64,000 bases of DNA from Chitinophaga ginsengisegetis (GCF_900168065.1 NZ_FUZZ01000002.1:372001-436000); one strand, 5' to 3'. Shown: positions 28,123 through 37,817, counted from the first letter of the stretch. Program-made: numbers and translations. The notes: generated by a model not told the origin, from the letters alone.

Positions 28123-30660
28123 TTATACTCTTCCCATCACCGGGTCGCTGATGCTTTCCTTCCCGGTTTCCACCCTGCCGGCATAACGCTGCGCAAATAC
28201 ATCGCTGCCGGTGGCTTTCACGGAAAAATCGTACCAGCCGTGGCTTTTAGCCAGGTCTATTACCAAGGTGGCGGTGGTGCGCGCGGCTACTGTTTTCTTC
28301 AGTACGCCCTTGTTATATCCCAGGTCGGTGATGGTAAAAGTGGCCGGTTGTGTACCGTGGTTCACCAGTTTAAGTTCCACGTTGCCAGTCAGTTTCTTAC
28401 TGCTGGAAAGACTCCGCTGATAGCTGCATTGTATTTCCACCTGCGGATCATTGGCTGCGCCGGTGAATTCACGGTAAAAGCCATTAGGGCCGTATACCCT
28501 CAGGTGATAGTGCGCGTTTTCAAAAGCCGTCAGTGGCCAGGCATCTTTCAACTGGTCGCCGGCCTTCACGGCATACGACCAGGTTCTTACCGGCTCCATT
28601 GTTTGGGTGGTTTCCTGCAGGTATTTGCCGGGTGCATATACATTGAATGGAGCACCGGCAGCCCGGTCGCCAAACACCTTGCTGGCGGCCTCAAAGCTGA
28701 TTTCAAATGATTGCTTATCCGCTCCCAGTTTCCCTCCAACATATAATTCATAAGGCAATGCATTGGAAACACGGGTGCCTTTCTCCTGCTGTGGCATCCA
28801 CTCTGCGGCGGCGGGGTTGGCATTGATCTTTGCAATTTCCTCCGCTGTGAGCAGCTTGAATTCATCCGGCAGCTTCTTGAACTTCGCATTGTAGATCGTT
28901 TCAATAAACTCGTTCCTTTCCGGGAAGGGCACGGAGATTTTTTCCCCGTTAAAAGGACGGAATACGGAAGTAAGATCACTGCACACCGTACGGCGCCAGG
29001 CAGATATGTTCGTTTCTTTGATAGGCTTTCCCGTTTTGTGTTGCAGGAAATGTTCCATCAACTGCAGGATGGAAGTATGGTCGCATACCTGTGAATTTAC
29101 ATAGCCCCCGCGGCTCCAGGGTGATGCAATCACCAATGGCACACGGTAACCCAGCCCGATGGGGCTTTCCCGGATTTCATCTGCGCTGAGATATTTCTTT
29201 GCTTCTTCTTCTTCGCGTGTTACATATTCAATACCGGTATCAATTCCTGCAGATACCTTGCCGGTGCCGGGTTTATGTGGTGCGGTAAACGGAGGTACGT
29301 GGTCGAAGTAGCCATCATTCTCATCATAACATAAAATGAAGATGGTCTTTTTCCACACCTCTTCCTGGCGGGTCAGGATATCCAGCACTTCAGACACATA
29401 CCAGGCGCCATACCACGGCGATCCGGGGTGATCAGAAAACTCGCCCGGCGCCACCAGCCAGGAAATAGTTGGCAGCTTGCCTTCATTTACATCTGTTCTG
29501 AACTGATGAAGGATGTCGCCCTTCGGCACCTGTACCGTTCTTTCCGTACCACCATCTTTGTAGGTGAGGGTTTCCAGTTCGTGGTAATCAGGGTCGGCGA
29601 TATTGGTGGTAAATGCTTTATTATGGAGATTTTGTGCGCGTTGCGGCAATTTCGCAAAATTAGCTGCCGTAAATTTTTCTGCATCGGACTTTGCCCGTTC
29701 CAGTTCCGTTTTACGTTGTTCCAGTTGCTTTTGCAGCTTGGTGGCTTCTTCCCCGGAAGTACCGCCCAGTTTTGATTCCAGTGTTTTTATTTCGGCAGGC
29801 AGGTCTTTAATTCTGCGTTGCAGGTATTGGATATGCCCGGCAGCAAAGCGAACGTTATAGGCAGCAAACCACTCTATGGGGTTATCGGTAAAGTTGGCCA
29901 GCATACCATCTTTTTCTCCTTCCAGGCCCGCAGCACTGATTTCATTCTGGTAAATTTTCCAGGAAACGCCGTTGTCTTCGAGGCGTTCGGGGAAACTGGT
30001 CCAATGCGCCTCCCGGCCATAGTCCACATCTTCATTCCATACATTGGCTTTGGAATCGGCTTTCTGTTCATCCCGCAGGGTACCTGTCCAGAGATAAAGC
30101 CTGTTGGGTGTTGTACCGGTTAACGAAGAACAGAAATTCTGATCGCATACGGTAAACGCATCTGCCAGGGAATAATAAAACGGAATATCCTCCCGGTTAT
30201 AATAACCCAGTGTGAGTGGCATAGGCGCCCAGTCTTTGTTACCTGATTTCTTTACCAGCAGCCACTGATCATATTTACCGTTGTTGCGGGCATCTACCTG
30301 GTTACCCCATGAATGCGGCAGGCTGCTCATCCAGGTGGCTTTTGTTTCCTTCAGGTTGAGCCGGAAAGGGGCATACGTTTCATTCTTTGCATTGCTCTGC
30401 AGCCATACCAGGTTTTTGTTGGGCAGCTGAATGGCACGTGGATCATTGTAGCCCCGCACTCCGCGGAGCGTTCCATAACAGTGGTCAAAGGAACGGTTCT
30501 CCTGCATCAGCACCACGATGTGCTCTGCATCCAGGAAAGTAGTACCCGGCTTAGGGTCAATAGCCATTGCCCGCTGGATAGACGCCGGCAGGGCGCTAAA
30601 AACACCGGCAGCCCCGGATAGCAACGCTGCCTTCTTAATAAAATCTCTTCTGTTATCCAT
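28123..30660 (-). CDS. Tat-exported phosphocholine-specific phospholipase C
   Basis: 845 residues. A twin-arginine signal NRRDFIKKAALLSGAAGVF is at 3-21. The phosphoesterase domain opens with IVVLMQENRSFDHCYGTLRG, the hallmark of acid phosphatase/phospholipase C proteins, and continues with LCYDENDGYFDHVPPF and ASPWSRGGYVNSQVCDHTS. Two C-terminal DUF756-type beta domains (about 640-735 and 745-835) complete the non-haemolytic PLC layout. It should hydrolyse phosphatidylcholine or sphingomyelin outside the inner membrane, perhaps for phosphate or lipid scavenging. A coiled, lysine/glutamate-rich insertion lies near 280-335. Confidence 0.93.
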   Translation of the reverse strand: MDNRRDFIKKAALLSGAAGVFSALPASIQRAMAIDPKPGTTFLDAEHIVVLMQENRSFDHCYGTLRGVRGYNDPRAIQLPNKNLVWLQSNAKNETYAPFRLNLKETKATWMSSLPHSWGNQVDARNNGKYDQWLLVKKSGNKDWAPMPLTLGYYNREDIPFYYSLADAFTVCDQNFCSSLTGTTPNRLYLWTGTLRDEQKADSKANVWNEDVDYGREAHWTSFPERLEDNGVSWKIYQNEISAAGLEGEKDGMLANFTDNPIEWFAAYNVRFAAGHIQYLQRRIKDLPAEIKTLESKLGGTSGEEATKLQKQLEQRKTELERAKSDAEKFTAANFAKLPQRAQNLHNKAFTTNIADPDYHELETLTYKDGGTERTVQVPKGDILHQFRTDVNEGKLPTISWLVAPGEFSDHPGSPWYGAWYVSEVLDILTRQEEVWKKTIFILCYDENDGYFDHVPPFTAPHKPGTGKVSAGIDTGIEYVTREEEEAKKYLSADEIRESPIGLGYRVPLVIASPWSRGGYVNSQVCDHTSILQLMEHFLQHKTGKPIKETNISAWRRTVCSDLTSVFRPFNGEKISVPFPERNEFIETIYNAKFKKLPDEFKLLTAEEIAKINANPAAAEWMPQQEKGTRVSNALPYELYVGGKLGADKQSFEISFEAASKVFGDRAAGAPFNVYAPGKYLQETTQTMEPVRTWSYAVKAGDQLKDAWPLTAFENAHYHLRVYGPNGFYREFTGAANDPQVEIQCSYQRSLSSSKKLTGNVELKLVNHGTQPATFTITDLGYNKGVLKKTVAARTTATLVIDLAKSHGWYDFSVKATGSDVFAQRYAGRVETGKESISDPVMGRV

Positions 30661-30793
30661 TATTCGTTGAATTTTTCTTGTACACTGTAAAGGGATTACG
30701 AAAGATGGAAAATAGTAAAAATCCCTTGCTATACGCCACTTACTATGAAGAATGGTGGTTATTTTATTATTATGGTTCTGACTTAACGGAAAT

Positions 30794-30823
30794 AAAAAAG
30801 GCGCCCGTTTCCACGGAAGCCTT
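30794..30823 (-). terminator. Terminator of the small lipoprotein gene
   Basis: On the minus strand AAGGC-TT-CCGT pairs with ACGG-GC-GCCTT around GGAA, then a T run. It lies 29 nt after the stop at 30852. Confidence 0.75.
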
Positions 30824-30851
30824 ATGTATGTTGAGAAATGGTAAAGCCGGT

Positions 30852-31271
30852 TTACTGTGCAGAAGGTATCAATACAATTTTCACTCTCACTTTGGTAGCC
30901 GGCTTTTGTGATGCAGCGCCGTTCACACCTTTGATATCCACCTCTACTGCCTGATCATCGTGGATAACGAAATAAGATTGGTTGTTATACACCTGTGGCA
31001 ATAATTCAAATGCCTGTGGCACCACTGTTGGAGCGTTGGCATCATATCTGGCCATAGAAACAATCACACCATCCAACTGGTTCACATTATTCAGCTCCGA
31101 TACAGGAATGGAATAAAAGTAAACGCCGGTATTGTTATCGAATCCCCAGTCGGCCGGATTTATTTCAAACAAAATCGTCTGGTTAGGGATTACTACTTCG
31201 TTAGTTGTTTTGGTGCAACCGGGCAATATAAAACCCAGTAACAGCAGCGGCAGGTAAAACCATGTTTTCAT
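30852..31271 (-). CDS. Small lipoprotein of unknown function
   Basis: 139 residues. FILPGC is a lipobox with Cys at 19. The remainder is beta-rich (ILFEINPADWGFDNNTGVYF) without a family I recognise. Own terminator downstream and divergent from an AraC gene 79 nt away. It may be cell-surface or periplasmic. Confidence 0.8.
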   Translation of the reverse strand: MKTWFYLPLLLLGFILPGCTKTTNEVVIPNQTILFEINPADWGFDNNTGVYFYSIPVSELNNVNQLDGVIVSMARYDANAPTVVPQAFELLPQVYNNQSYFVIHDDQAVEVDIKGVNGAASQKPATKVRVKIVLIPSAQ

Positions 31272-31350
31272 ATTGAGTTGCTTTTAACATCATTTTACCA
31301 AATACAATGCCATAAACATATAATTCCATGCTAATCCGTAATTTTATGGC

Positions 31351-32217
31351 ATGTTACTGCGATATCCAAAAGCCTTTGAACATATTCCCGATGTACGGTT
31401 GCAGCACGCCGGAAAGTCAATAGTGGCGTGGTTCAGGCAATCTGACGAACCCGGCAAAGAACAGGGTTTTCTTACAGAAAACTCCCTGGTATTCATTCTC
31501 CGGGGCACCAAACATATGCATTTCCCGGAAGGAGACATGATTGCCCACGCCGGCGACCTCGTATTGCTGAAAAGAGGCGTTTACCTCATGACCGATTTTA
31601 TTACGGATGGCGCCGATTATCAATCGCTTTTACTGTGCATAGATGATACCCTGCTACGTTCTTTTATCAGTGAAGATGGCGCTCCCGCCCCGGCCACAAA
31701 CGCGACGCTGCCATTAATCATCTCCTGTAAAAATGACCTGTTACAGGTGCGCAACAGCATCCTGAATTACCTGGAGCATCCCAACACCCACACCACCCGG
31801 TTGCTGGAATTAAAAATACACGAGGTACTGCTGCTATTGCTTTGCGGCGAATGCCGGGAAACCGTCCGGACATTCCTGTCCCATCTTTTCGACAACAGTG
31901 CGGAAAATATTTCCCTGATCATCCGCAATAATCTCTTCCAGCCTTTTACCCTCGAAGAATATGCGAAAATGTGCGGGCTAAGTTTGAGCAGCTTCAAAAG
32001 GGAATTTGCCCGCCTCTATGATGCGCCTCCCAAAAAATGGATCAATGAAGAACGGCTGAAACATGCACGGGAACTCCTGCTGCATTCCCGCAACAATGTC
32101 AATGAAATCGCCTATGAGTGCGGTTTTGAAAATGTATCTTATTTCATAAAACAATACCGGCAGCTTTACGGCACCACGCCCAAAAATGCGCAACGAACCA
32201 AAAATGCTATTTTTTGA
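31351..32217 (+). CDS. AraC-family regulator, ExsA-like N-terminal domain
   Basis: 288 residues. N-terminal sensor (KEQGFLTENSLVFILRGTKH, MIAHAGDLVLLKRGVY) as in the ExsA-like AraC group, and C-terminal double helix-turn-helix with MCGLSLSSFKREFARLYDA and VNEIAYECGFENVSYFIKQY. Followed in the same direction by a secreted beta-propeller gene whose -7 box is TACCTTTG. Confidence 0.92.
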   Translation: MLLRYPKAFEHIPDVRLQHAGKSIVAWFRQSDEPGKEQGFLTENSLVFILRGTKHMHFPEGDMIAHAGDLVLLKRGVYLMTDFITDGADYQSLLLCIDDTLLRSFISEDGAPAPATNATLPLIISCKNDLLQVRNSILNYLEHPNTHTTRLLELKIHEVLLLLLCGECRETVRTFLSHLFDNSAENISLIIRNNLFQPFTLEEYAKMCGLSLSSFKREFARLYDAPPKKWINEERLKHARELLLHSRNNVNEIAYECGFENVSYFIKQYRQLYGTTPKNAQRTKNAIF

Positions 32218-32251
32218 ACGATTCGTGCTACAGCTCCATCTCCGGCGGATA

Positions 32252-32259
32252 TACCTTTG
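32252..32259 (+). promoter_or_regulatory. Predicted -7 box (TACCTTTG) of the beta-propeller gene
   Basis: TACCTTTG, 19 nt before the ATG at 32279, without a TTTG -33 box at normal distance. Identical to the box before the amidohydrolase gene at 3466, which also follows an AraC gene. Confidence 0.5.
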
Positions 32260-32278
32260 ATGAAAAATAACATCAACT

Positions 32279-33148
32279 ATGAAACGTATATCTGTAATGG
32301 CTTTCATCCTGATGGCCTGCCAAACCTTTGCCCAGCAAAAGCTCAATAACTCCGCATTCATGCACGCCCCGGAAAGCGTGGCCACGGACAACAACAACTA
32401 TTACATCGCAGACATAGGCGAAGGCGGCAACCCCACAAAAAAAGATGGTAACGGCAGCATTTTCCGCATGGACAAAAAAGGCAACGGCAGCATCCTGGCA
32501 AAAGGACTGGATGCGCCCAAAGGCGCGTTCATCCTGCATCACATGCTCTTTGTAGCGGACATCGATAAAGTAAAAGGATACGACATCGCTACCGGCGCAC
32601 AACTATACAATATAGATTTTGCACCTGCCACCGCTTTCCTGAATGATATTGCCGCCATCAACGACACTACCCTGGTGGTTTCTGCTACCGATGTAAATAA
32701 ACTCTTCCTGGTACATCTCAGTAAACATCCACGCGTGAAAGAACTGGTGTACACCAATCCCATAAAAGGTACCAATGGCGTGGTTTACGACGCCCACACT
32801 AAAAAGCTGTATGTATGCGGCTTTGGCGGTGATAATAAACCAGATGGACAAATTGGTTATATTGATATGGCAGCAACGGAAAAAGTATTCAAACCACTCA
32901 CCAGCCGGCCGGGTTATTACGATGGTATTGCGCTCACCGCGCATAATACACAACTGATCATTTCCGACTGGGTAGCTTTTGAAAAGAAAGGGATACTGCT
33001 AAAACTGGATCTGGCCAGTGGCAAGGTTACCACCCTGAATGAGGAACCGGTTGCCGGGCCTGCTGATTTTACACTGGATGCCGCTGGTGCGGCAATTGTA
33101 CCCGCTATGCTGGAAGGGAATATATTGAGATACAATATTTCAAAATAA
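32279..33148 (+). CDS. Secreted NHL/SMP-30-like beta-propeller protein
   Basis: 289 residues. Signal peptide KRISVMAFILMACQTFAQ. The rest has six-blade propeller-like strands: NNYYIADIGEGG, KGAFILHHMLFVADIDKVKG, TNGVVYDAHTKKLYVCGFGG, GYYDGIALTAHNTQLIISDW and AGPADFTLDAAGAAIVPAM. The pattern suits SMP-30/gluconolactonase-type or NHL propellers; the role is unknown. Probably regulated by the AraC protein just upstream. Ends 5 nt before a perfect palindromic terminator. Confidence 0.8.
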   Translation: MKRISVMAFILMACQTFAQQKLNNSAFMHAPESVATDNNNYYIADIGEGGNPTKKDGNGSIFRMDKKGNGSILAKGLDAPKGAFILHHMLFVADIDKVKGYDIATGAQLYNIDFAPATAFLNDIAAINDTTLVVSATDVNKLFLVHLSKHPRVKELVYTNPIKGTNGVVYDAHTKKLYVCGFGGDNKPDGQIGYIDMAATEKVFKPLTSRPGYYDGIALTAHNTQLIISDWVAFEKKGILLKLDLASGKVTTLNEEPVAGPADFTLDAAGAAIVPAMLEGNILRYNISK

Positions 33149-33153
33149 AAATA

Positions 33154-33187
33154 TTTCAGCGGAGGAAGTATACTTCCTCCGCTGAAA
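33154..33187. terminator. Perfect 34-nt palindrome, bidirectional terminator
   Basis: TTTCAGCGGAGGAAGTA is followed at once by its exact complement. It lies between the convergent propeller gene (stop 33148) and the surface-repeat gene (stop 33195) and has A-rich flanks on both sides. Confidence 0.85.
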
Positions 33188-33194
33188 ATAATGA

Positions 33195-34334
33195 TTACAA
33201 TCTTACCTGTACACCAGCGGTACCACCAATATATTCGCCGCGAAATTTGTTGTTGCTCCTATACTTCGACCAGATATAATGGTTGCTCAGCTCCTCTCCC
33301 ACACCATGTTCCGTTTGCACAACATTAAACGTAGGACCGGCAAATACTTCTACCCTGCTGCCAAAGCGGTAGGCAGGAAATATGCCCAGCGACTGACGGT
33401 GATAATAACCTTTTTTGAAATCGGTAAGTATCAGCGACGTGGCTTCTGCATTGATCCTGAAATGTGATAACAGCGGAAAATGCGCACCCATACCCGCCTG
33501 CAGGGCATACAGCGGATTAGGGTTATCCTTAAAGTTATATCCCACCCCGAGGATACCGTATAATATTCTTCCACCCGATTTGAAAGACGCAATGGTAGTA
33601 GCAGTTTCATCGATGCTCACACTTACCTGCTTTTCACCGCCTTTCACGATGTTGATCACTCCAATCGGATATTCGCTGCTGTCCGCAATGTTAATAAAAC
33701 CAACCTGCACGCCTTTCACTTTCTTTGCCATATTCAGGAAACCAGCCACCTGTGTGTGCACGTTCTCCGATTTATTCATAAAACCGGCTATCTGTATGCC
33801 GGCATCTTTCTTTACAATATTCGTAAATCCCGCTACCTGCGCCTGTGAATTATTTGCGCCCATATTCATAAAACCTGCTACCTGCGTGCCTTTCACATCA
33901 TGCTGCACAAGATTGGCGAATCCTGCCATCTGGACACCATGCATGCTTCCGGACAAATTCAGAAAACCAGCCACCATAGCGCCATCGGCGCTGGTTTTCA
34001 CCTGGTTCATAAAACCTGCTACCGTGGCAGCGTGAAACGTTTTGCCAATATGATTGGAAAAAGCCGCTACTTCTGCGCCGGTAGCGTTGTCTTTAATGAT
34101 ATTGGAAATGCCCGCGATAGCCGCGCCTGTTTCAGCTTTGGACACGCCGGCAATGATATGCAATGAAAAATGATTGGTATAGGCAGCTGCATTTTTTCCA
34201 TTGCTGCTCAAGGGGTATACAAAACCAATATGCGCAGGACTGGTAAGCGGCGTTTGCGCGTAAGCCGCTGTGACAAAGGAAAAAACGGAAACAAAGAAAC
34301 AAATGATCCGGCTGCTGAAGTAAAATATTCTCAT
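33195..34334 (-). CDS. Surface-repeat protein with AGFxN repeats
   Basis: 379 residues. Signal peptide ends near AAYAQ (27). Residues ~60-235 hold about ten repeats of 19-22 residues with the core (V/I)QVAGFMN, like the LA_2272 surface repeat known from Leptospira and Bacteroidota. Even hydrophobic spacing suggests a stacked beta structure. The C-terminal ~140 residues (GRILYGILGVGYNF, RVEVFAGPTFNV) look like outer-membrane beta strands and match the C-terminus of the upstream protein at 34407-36215. Last gene of the sigma/FecR operon, 72 nt behind its paralogue. Function unknown. Confidence 0.83.
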   Translation of the reverse strand: MRIFYFSSRIICFFVSVFSFVTAAYAQTPLTSPAHIGFVYPLSSNGKNAAAYTNHFSLHIIAGVSKAETGAAIAGISNIIKDNATGAEVAAFSNHIGKTFHAATVAGFMNQVKTSADGAMVAGFLNLSGSMHGVQMAGFANLVQHDVKGTQVAGFMNMGANNSQAQVAGFTNIVKKDAGIQIAGFMNKSENVHTQVAGFLNMAKKVKGVQVGFINIADSSEYPIGVINIVKGGEKQVSVSIDETATTIASFKSGGRILYGILGVGYNFKDNPNPLYALQAGMGAHFPLLSHFRINAEATSLILTDFKKGYYHRQSLGIFPAYRFGSRVEVFAGPTFNVVQTEHGVGEELSNHYIWSKYRSNNKFRGEYIGGTAGVQVRL

Positions 34335-34406
34335 AGTGTGTTAGTTATTTCGTACTGTATAACGACACGTTGAAGAACTTATACCCCTATGCGGAAGAAA
34401 TGAAAT

Positions 34407-36215
34407 TTAAAAAAGACTGATACCCGCCTGCCATCCCAACCAGGAAGTAACGGAGTTTCCAATGTTAAAAGAAGGATAGTGCCTGCTAAAGTCCACCGAC
34501 TTATAACCCGGCATAGGCACTATTTTATCATCGATGTAAATCGCCATCGCCGGCCCCGCAAATAAGGTGATGCGTTTGGATAATTTAACATTGAGAGAAG
34601 GTTGTAAACGGAAGATCTGTGTATTGCGCTCCCAGCTGCCCAGGAAAATATTCTGCGCGGTAATTTCTGTGGATAACGACAACGTTTTATTAAATGGAAT
34701 AATTTTACCTACACCATATCCCAGCGACCACGCTTTGTTGTTTTCGCCAAAGCCGGCGCCACCCAGCAGGATGCTGTACAGCTCACTGCGACCGGCTTTC
34801 CAGGCAATATTAAAAGGCAGCACATCGGTACTGAATATGGCAACTTTCTTGTAACCTCTCCGCACAATATTGATGATGCCGATACTATATCCGTTCACCG
34901 TATCTGCAATATTTACCAGGCCAATCTGTACACCATCCATTTGCCGCGCGTAGTTAAAAATAGCGGCGAGCTGCAAGCCTTTCATCACACCGCGGTTGAT
35001 ATTTCCACCGCCCGCGAGCTGCATACCCTGCGCATCTTTTCCGTTGTAATTGGCAATGCCGCTCAGTTGCAGCCCGTCGAGGTTTTTACCATTGTAGTTG
35101 AGCGCGCCCGCTACCTGCCAGCCCTGCGTATTGCCACGTGTAACGCCGGCGATGCCCTGTATGGATACGCCTTTAATATTGCCGTACACCTGGCCGATGG
35201 CGCCGGTGAGTTGCACTCCTTCCATATTACCTTCTGTAATATTGCTGATACCAGCTACCTGTACGCCTTTCATAGAGTCCAGTACGTTATTGTGAAACCC
35301 CGCCAGCTGCACCCCTTTGGTTTTTCCACCCACTATATTCACCATGCCCGCGATCTGTACATGCTGCATATCATTTTTCACGATGTTGAAAACGGTGCCT
35401 ATTTCCAAGCCATCTACACCTGCGGCGTAGCCGCCGAGCATGTTCACCGAAAATTTATTCACTACCTGTCCGCTCATCCTGCCGTGAGTACCCAGGCCCG
35501 GCGTGAGCGACACCTGGTAAGGCTTGTCAGCCAGGAAAGCGCCGATGTTCAAACTGGTCAGCTTCTGCCTGGAAGATAAAAACATGCTACCGAGCCAGGT
35601 TTTTTCCACGTGTGGGTGCCCGGTGATATCCACCACTTTCAGCTGATAAGTAGCAGGGGCAATGCTTACCGCGATTTCCTGGTCGTAGCCGGCAGTGAGT
35701 AACAGGGAGGTATCTGCATAGAGGTCCTTATTAACACTGATGGCTGCGGTAGGATATTTATCCTTTAACCGCAGCCTGAAGTAACCGTCGTTGTTTGTTA
35801 GGGTAGAAATGAGTTGCTGTCGTTCATACACACTGGCATTGGGTAGCCGTTGACCTGTTTTCCGGTCCGTGACCACCCCGCTGATCAGATAGTATACTTG
35901 TCCCGACGATTTTTTTAAAAGGATAATATAGTTCCCCGATTCTTTATATAAAAAATCACCGTTGAATAAAATATCAAGTACCTGTTTTACACTTTTATTT
36001 TTTGCAGAGATGCTTACCAGGCTGTCTTGTGGAAGGATGGTACTGAGATACGAGAAATAAAAATTGCCTTGTTTGCTGATGGTGGTGAGCACTTCCGAAA
36101 GCGGCCGCTGCTTCACGTCAATGCTAACGGTTTTATTCAGTAGCTGCTGGGCAGCCAGTGGTAATGAAAAACAACAAACAAATATTAATGTCAGCAATTG
36201 CTTAGGTAGTAACAT
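34407..36215 (-). CDS. STN domain fused to surface-repeat/beta-barrel-like protein
   Basis: 602 residues. Signal peptide to about 22. An STN (secretin/TonB short N-terminus) domain at 25-100 (VSIDVKQRPLSEVLTTISKQ, ISAKNKSVKQVLDILF) is followed by a carboxypeptidase-regulatory-like beta domain at 110-190. About twelve AGFxN-type repeats fill 235-465 (VQLAGF, VQVAGISN, LQLSGIAN). The end resembles outer-membrane strands. STN domains normally sit on TonB receptors and contact FecR; here no plug or TonB barrel follows. Located 15 nt after FecR, in the receptor position of the operon. Probably a surface sensor; ligand unknown. Confidence 0.85.
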   Translation of the reverse strand: MLLPKQLLTLIFVCCFSLPLAAQQLLNKTVSIDVKQRPLSEVLTTISKQGNFYFSYLSTILPQDSLVSISAKNKSVKQVLDILFNGDFLYKESGNYIILLKKSSGQVYYLISGVVTDRKTGQRLPNASVYERQQLISTLTNNDGYFRLRLKDKYPTAAISVNKDLYADTSLLLTAGYDQEIAVSIAPATYQLKVVDITGHPHVEKTWLGSMFLSSRQKLTSLNIGAFLADKPYQVSLTPGLGTHGRMSGQVVNKFSVNMLGGYAAGVDGLEIGTVFNIVKNDMQHVQIAGMVNIVGGKTKGVQLAGFHNNVLDSMKGVQVAGISNITEGNMEGVQLTGAIGQVYGNIKGVSIQGIAGVTRGNTQGWQVAGALNYNGKNLDGLQLSGIANYNGKDAQGMQLAGGGNINRGVMKGLQLAAIFNYARQMDGVQIGLVNIADTVNGYSIGIINIVRRGYKKVAIFSTDVLPFNIAWKAGRSELYSILLGGAGFGENNKAWSLGYGVGKIIPFNKTLSLSTEITAQNIFLGSWERNTQIFRLQPSLNVKLSKRITLFAGPAMAIYIDDKIVPMPGYKSVDFSRHYPSFNIGNSVTSWLGWQAGISLF

Positions 36216-36230
36216 ACAGTACGAAGGCTA

Positions 36231-37208
36231 TTATTTCAGTATAATTTGTGATCCCTGTTTCTCCACGGCGATCTCATAAGTAAGCCCGATTACTTTTAAA
36301 GTACTATCCAGCGAACTGTTGGTAAAGGTAGAATTAATCTGCAGATCGCGTTTAGCATTGTTGGCAATAACGATGTTTACGCCATATGCTTCATTCAGGA
36401 TCTCCACCAGTTTCCATAAAGGCGTGTTATTACATACAAACGTTTGGGTGCGGTAGTAGCTGTACAATTCATCTGTATTACTTTGTTTGCTGGGGGCAGT
36501 CTGTTGTTCGGTTACCACTGCTTTTTCGTGTTGTTTCAGTTGTACGCTGTTATTGTTTTTTGTTACTTCCACAGCGCCGGTTTCCACAATTACTTCTGTT
36601 TTACCGTGTACGCTTTTAACATTGAAAGAAGTACCCAATACAGTTACGGTTACATCGTTCACTTTTATCACGAATGGTTTTCCCGGGTCCTGTGCCACAT
36701 TAAAAAATGCTTCTCCTTCCAGTTTTACAGAGCGTTGTTTTCTGTTGCCTGCATAGGTGATAGTGGATTGTTTATTTAGCGTTACCTGGGAGCCATCCGG
36801 CAAAACGTCCTGTTTGATTTGTTCCCCTGAGCTTACGATCAGCGGGGTGTTGCGGTTTTGCGAGATAAACCAGGCGCCGGCAGCGCCCATCATGACGATG
36901 AGTATGGCGGCAATGCGGAGAATAGGTCGCCAGGCAATACCGGTATCCAGTTTTACGATGCGGGTTGTATTTTCGTTGGTGCCTACCCGTTGCTGGAAGC
37001 GCGACCATGCGTCATTTTCATTCACGGTGCTTACCGCAGCCAGTTTGCGGCTTTCCTCCCATATCAGGCGGAAGTGTTCAAAGTAGCGTTGATGCTCCTC
37101 CTTTTCTGCCAGCCATGCGGTTACAGCTGCTTTTTCGGATGGTGTGGTGATATCCAGCAGATGCTTTACCAGCAGGTCGTCGTTTATATGTGTAGATGTT
37201 TTTTTCAC
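36231..37208 (-). CDS. FecR-family anti-sigma factor
   Basis: 325 residues. N-terminal sigma-binding part to ~85, one membrane span near 95-112 (ILRIAAILIVMMGAAGAWF), then the periplasmic FecR domain (SSGEQIKQDVLPDGSQVTLN, GEAFFNVAQDPGKPFVIKV, VLGTSFNVKS) and a C-terminal STN-like domain (PLWKLVEILNEAYGVNIVIA). It should relay a signal from the STN-repeat protein to the ECF sigma factor 10 nt upstream. Confidence 0.94.
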   Translation of the reverse strand: MKKTSTHINDDLLVKHLLDITTPSEKAAVTAWLAEKEEHQRYFEHFRLIWEESRKLAAVSTVNENDAWSRFQQRVGTNENTTRIVKLDTGIAWRPILRIAAILIVMMGAAGAWFISQNRNTPLIVSSGEQIKQDVLPDGSQVTLNKQSTITYAGNRKQRSVKLEGEAFFNVAQDPGKPFVIKVNDVTVTVLGTSFNVKSVHGKTEVIVETGAVEVTKNNNSVQLKQHEKAVVTEQQTAPSKQSNTDELYSYYRTQTFVCNNTPLWKLVEILNEAYGVNIVIANNAKRDLQINSTFTNSSLDSTLKVIGLTYEIAVEKQGSQIILK

Positions 37209-37218
37209 GGATGCACTT

Positions 37219-37794
37219 TTACAGGTGGAGCAAAATTAATAACAAGGGCAGAAAATCTACCAGGTTGAGTCGTAATAAGCGCAACGCTTTGCCCATCTGA
37301 TTTTCCACAGTTTTTATAGAGATATCCAGGCGATCTGCTATTTCCTGGTATTTCAGTTCTTCGAAGCGGCTCAGCTGAAAAACGGTGCGGCACTTTTCAG
37401 GTAGTGCCATCAAAGCTGCTTCCAGCTTCTCTTCCAGCTCCCGCAGCATTACTTTTCCGGATGCGTTGCCGGTATCATGGTCATTGCTCATCTGGTATTT
37501 GGTATGTGCCTGGTGGGTAGCTTTCACTTTCTGGTGCCGCAGATAATTAATGCACTCGTGATACACCGCCCGGTATAGGTATCCCGAAACAGATTGCTTT
37601 ATTTTTATATCACCTGATTTTTCCCATAGTTTACAAAAGACATTCTGTACCATCTCTTCCGCCATCACTTCGTCTTTTAATAAGGTACATGCATATGCAT
37701 GCAAGCCTTTAAAATGAGTTTTAAAAACCTGTTCAAATGTTAATGAGTTTTCTATTACCGGTGCTGCAGTATTACCCGGATTCATAAATTCCAT
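37219..37794 (-). CDS. ECF-type RNA polymerase sigma factor
   Basis: 191 residues from the ATG at 37794 (Met at 37785 is also possible). A longer frame opens at 37863 but would start upstream of a full -7 box, so the shorter start is preferred. Region 2: LLKDEVMAEEMVQNVFCKLW and VSGYLYRAVYHECINYLRHQ; region 4: CRTVFQLSRFEELKYQEIA and LDISIKTVENQMGKALRLL. The hydrophobic C-terminal tail (FLPLLLILLHL) is common in Bacteroidota ECF factors. First gene of the STN-repeat operon. Confidence 0.92.
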   Translation of the reverse strand: MEFMNPGNTAAPVIENSLTFEQVFKTHFKGLHAYACTLLKDEVMAEEMVQNVFCKLWEKSGDIKIKQSVSGYLYRAVYHECINYLRHQKVKATHQAHTKYQMSNDHDTGNASGKVMLRELEEKLEAALMALPEKCRTVFQLSRFEELKYQEIADRLDISIKTVENQMGKALRLLRLNLVDFLPLLLILLHL

Positions 37795-37817
37795 GCCTAG
37801 GGTTTGATATCTAACGT

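Noticed and set aside
30678..30911. 77-codon plus-strand frame
   Set aside because: It covers a terminator and the end of the small lipoprotein gene on the other strand; no motif.
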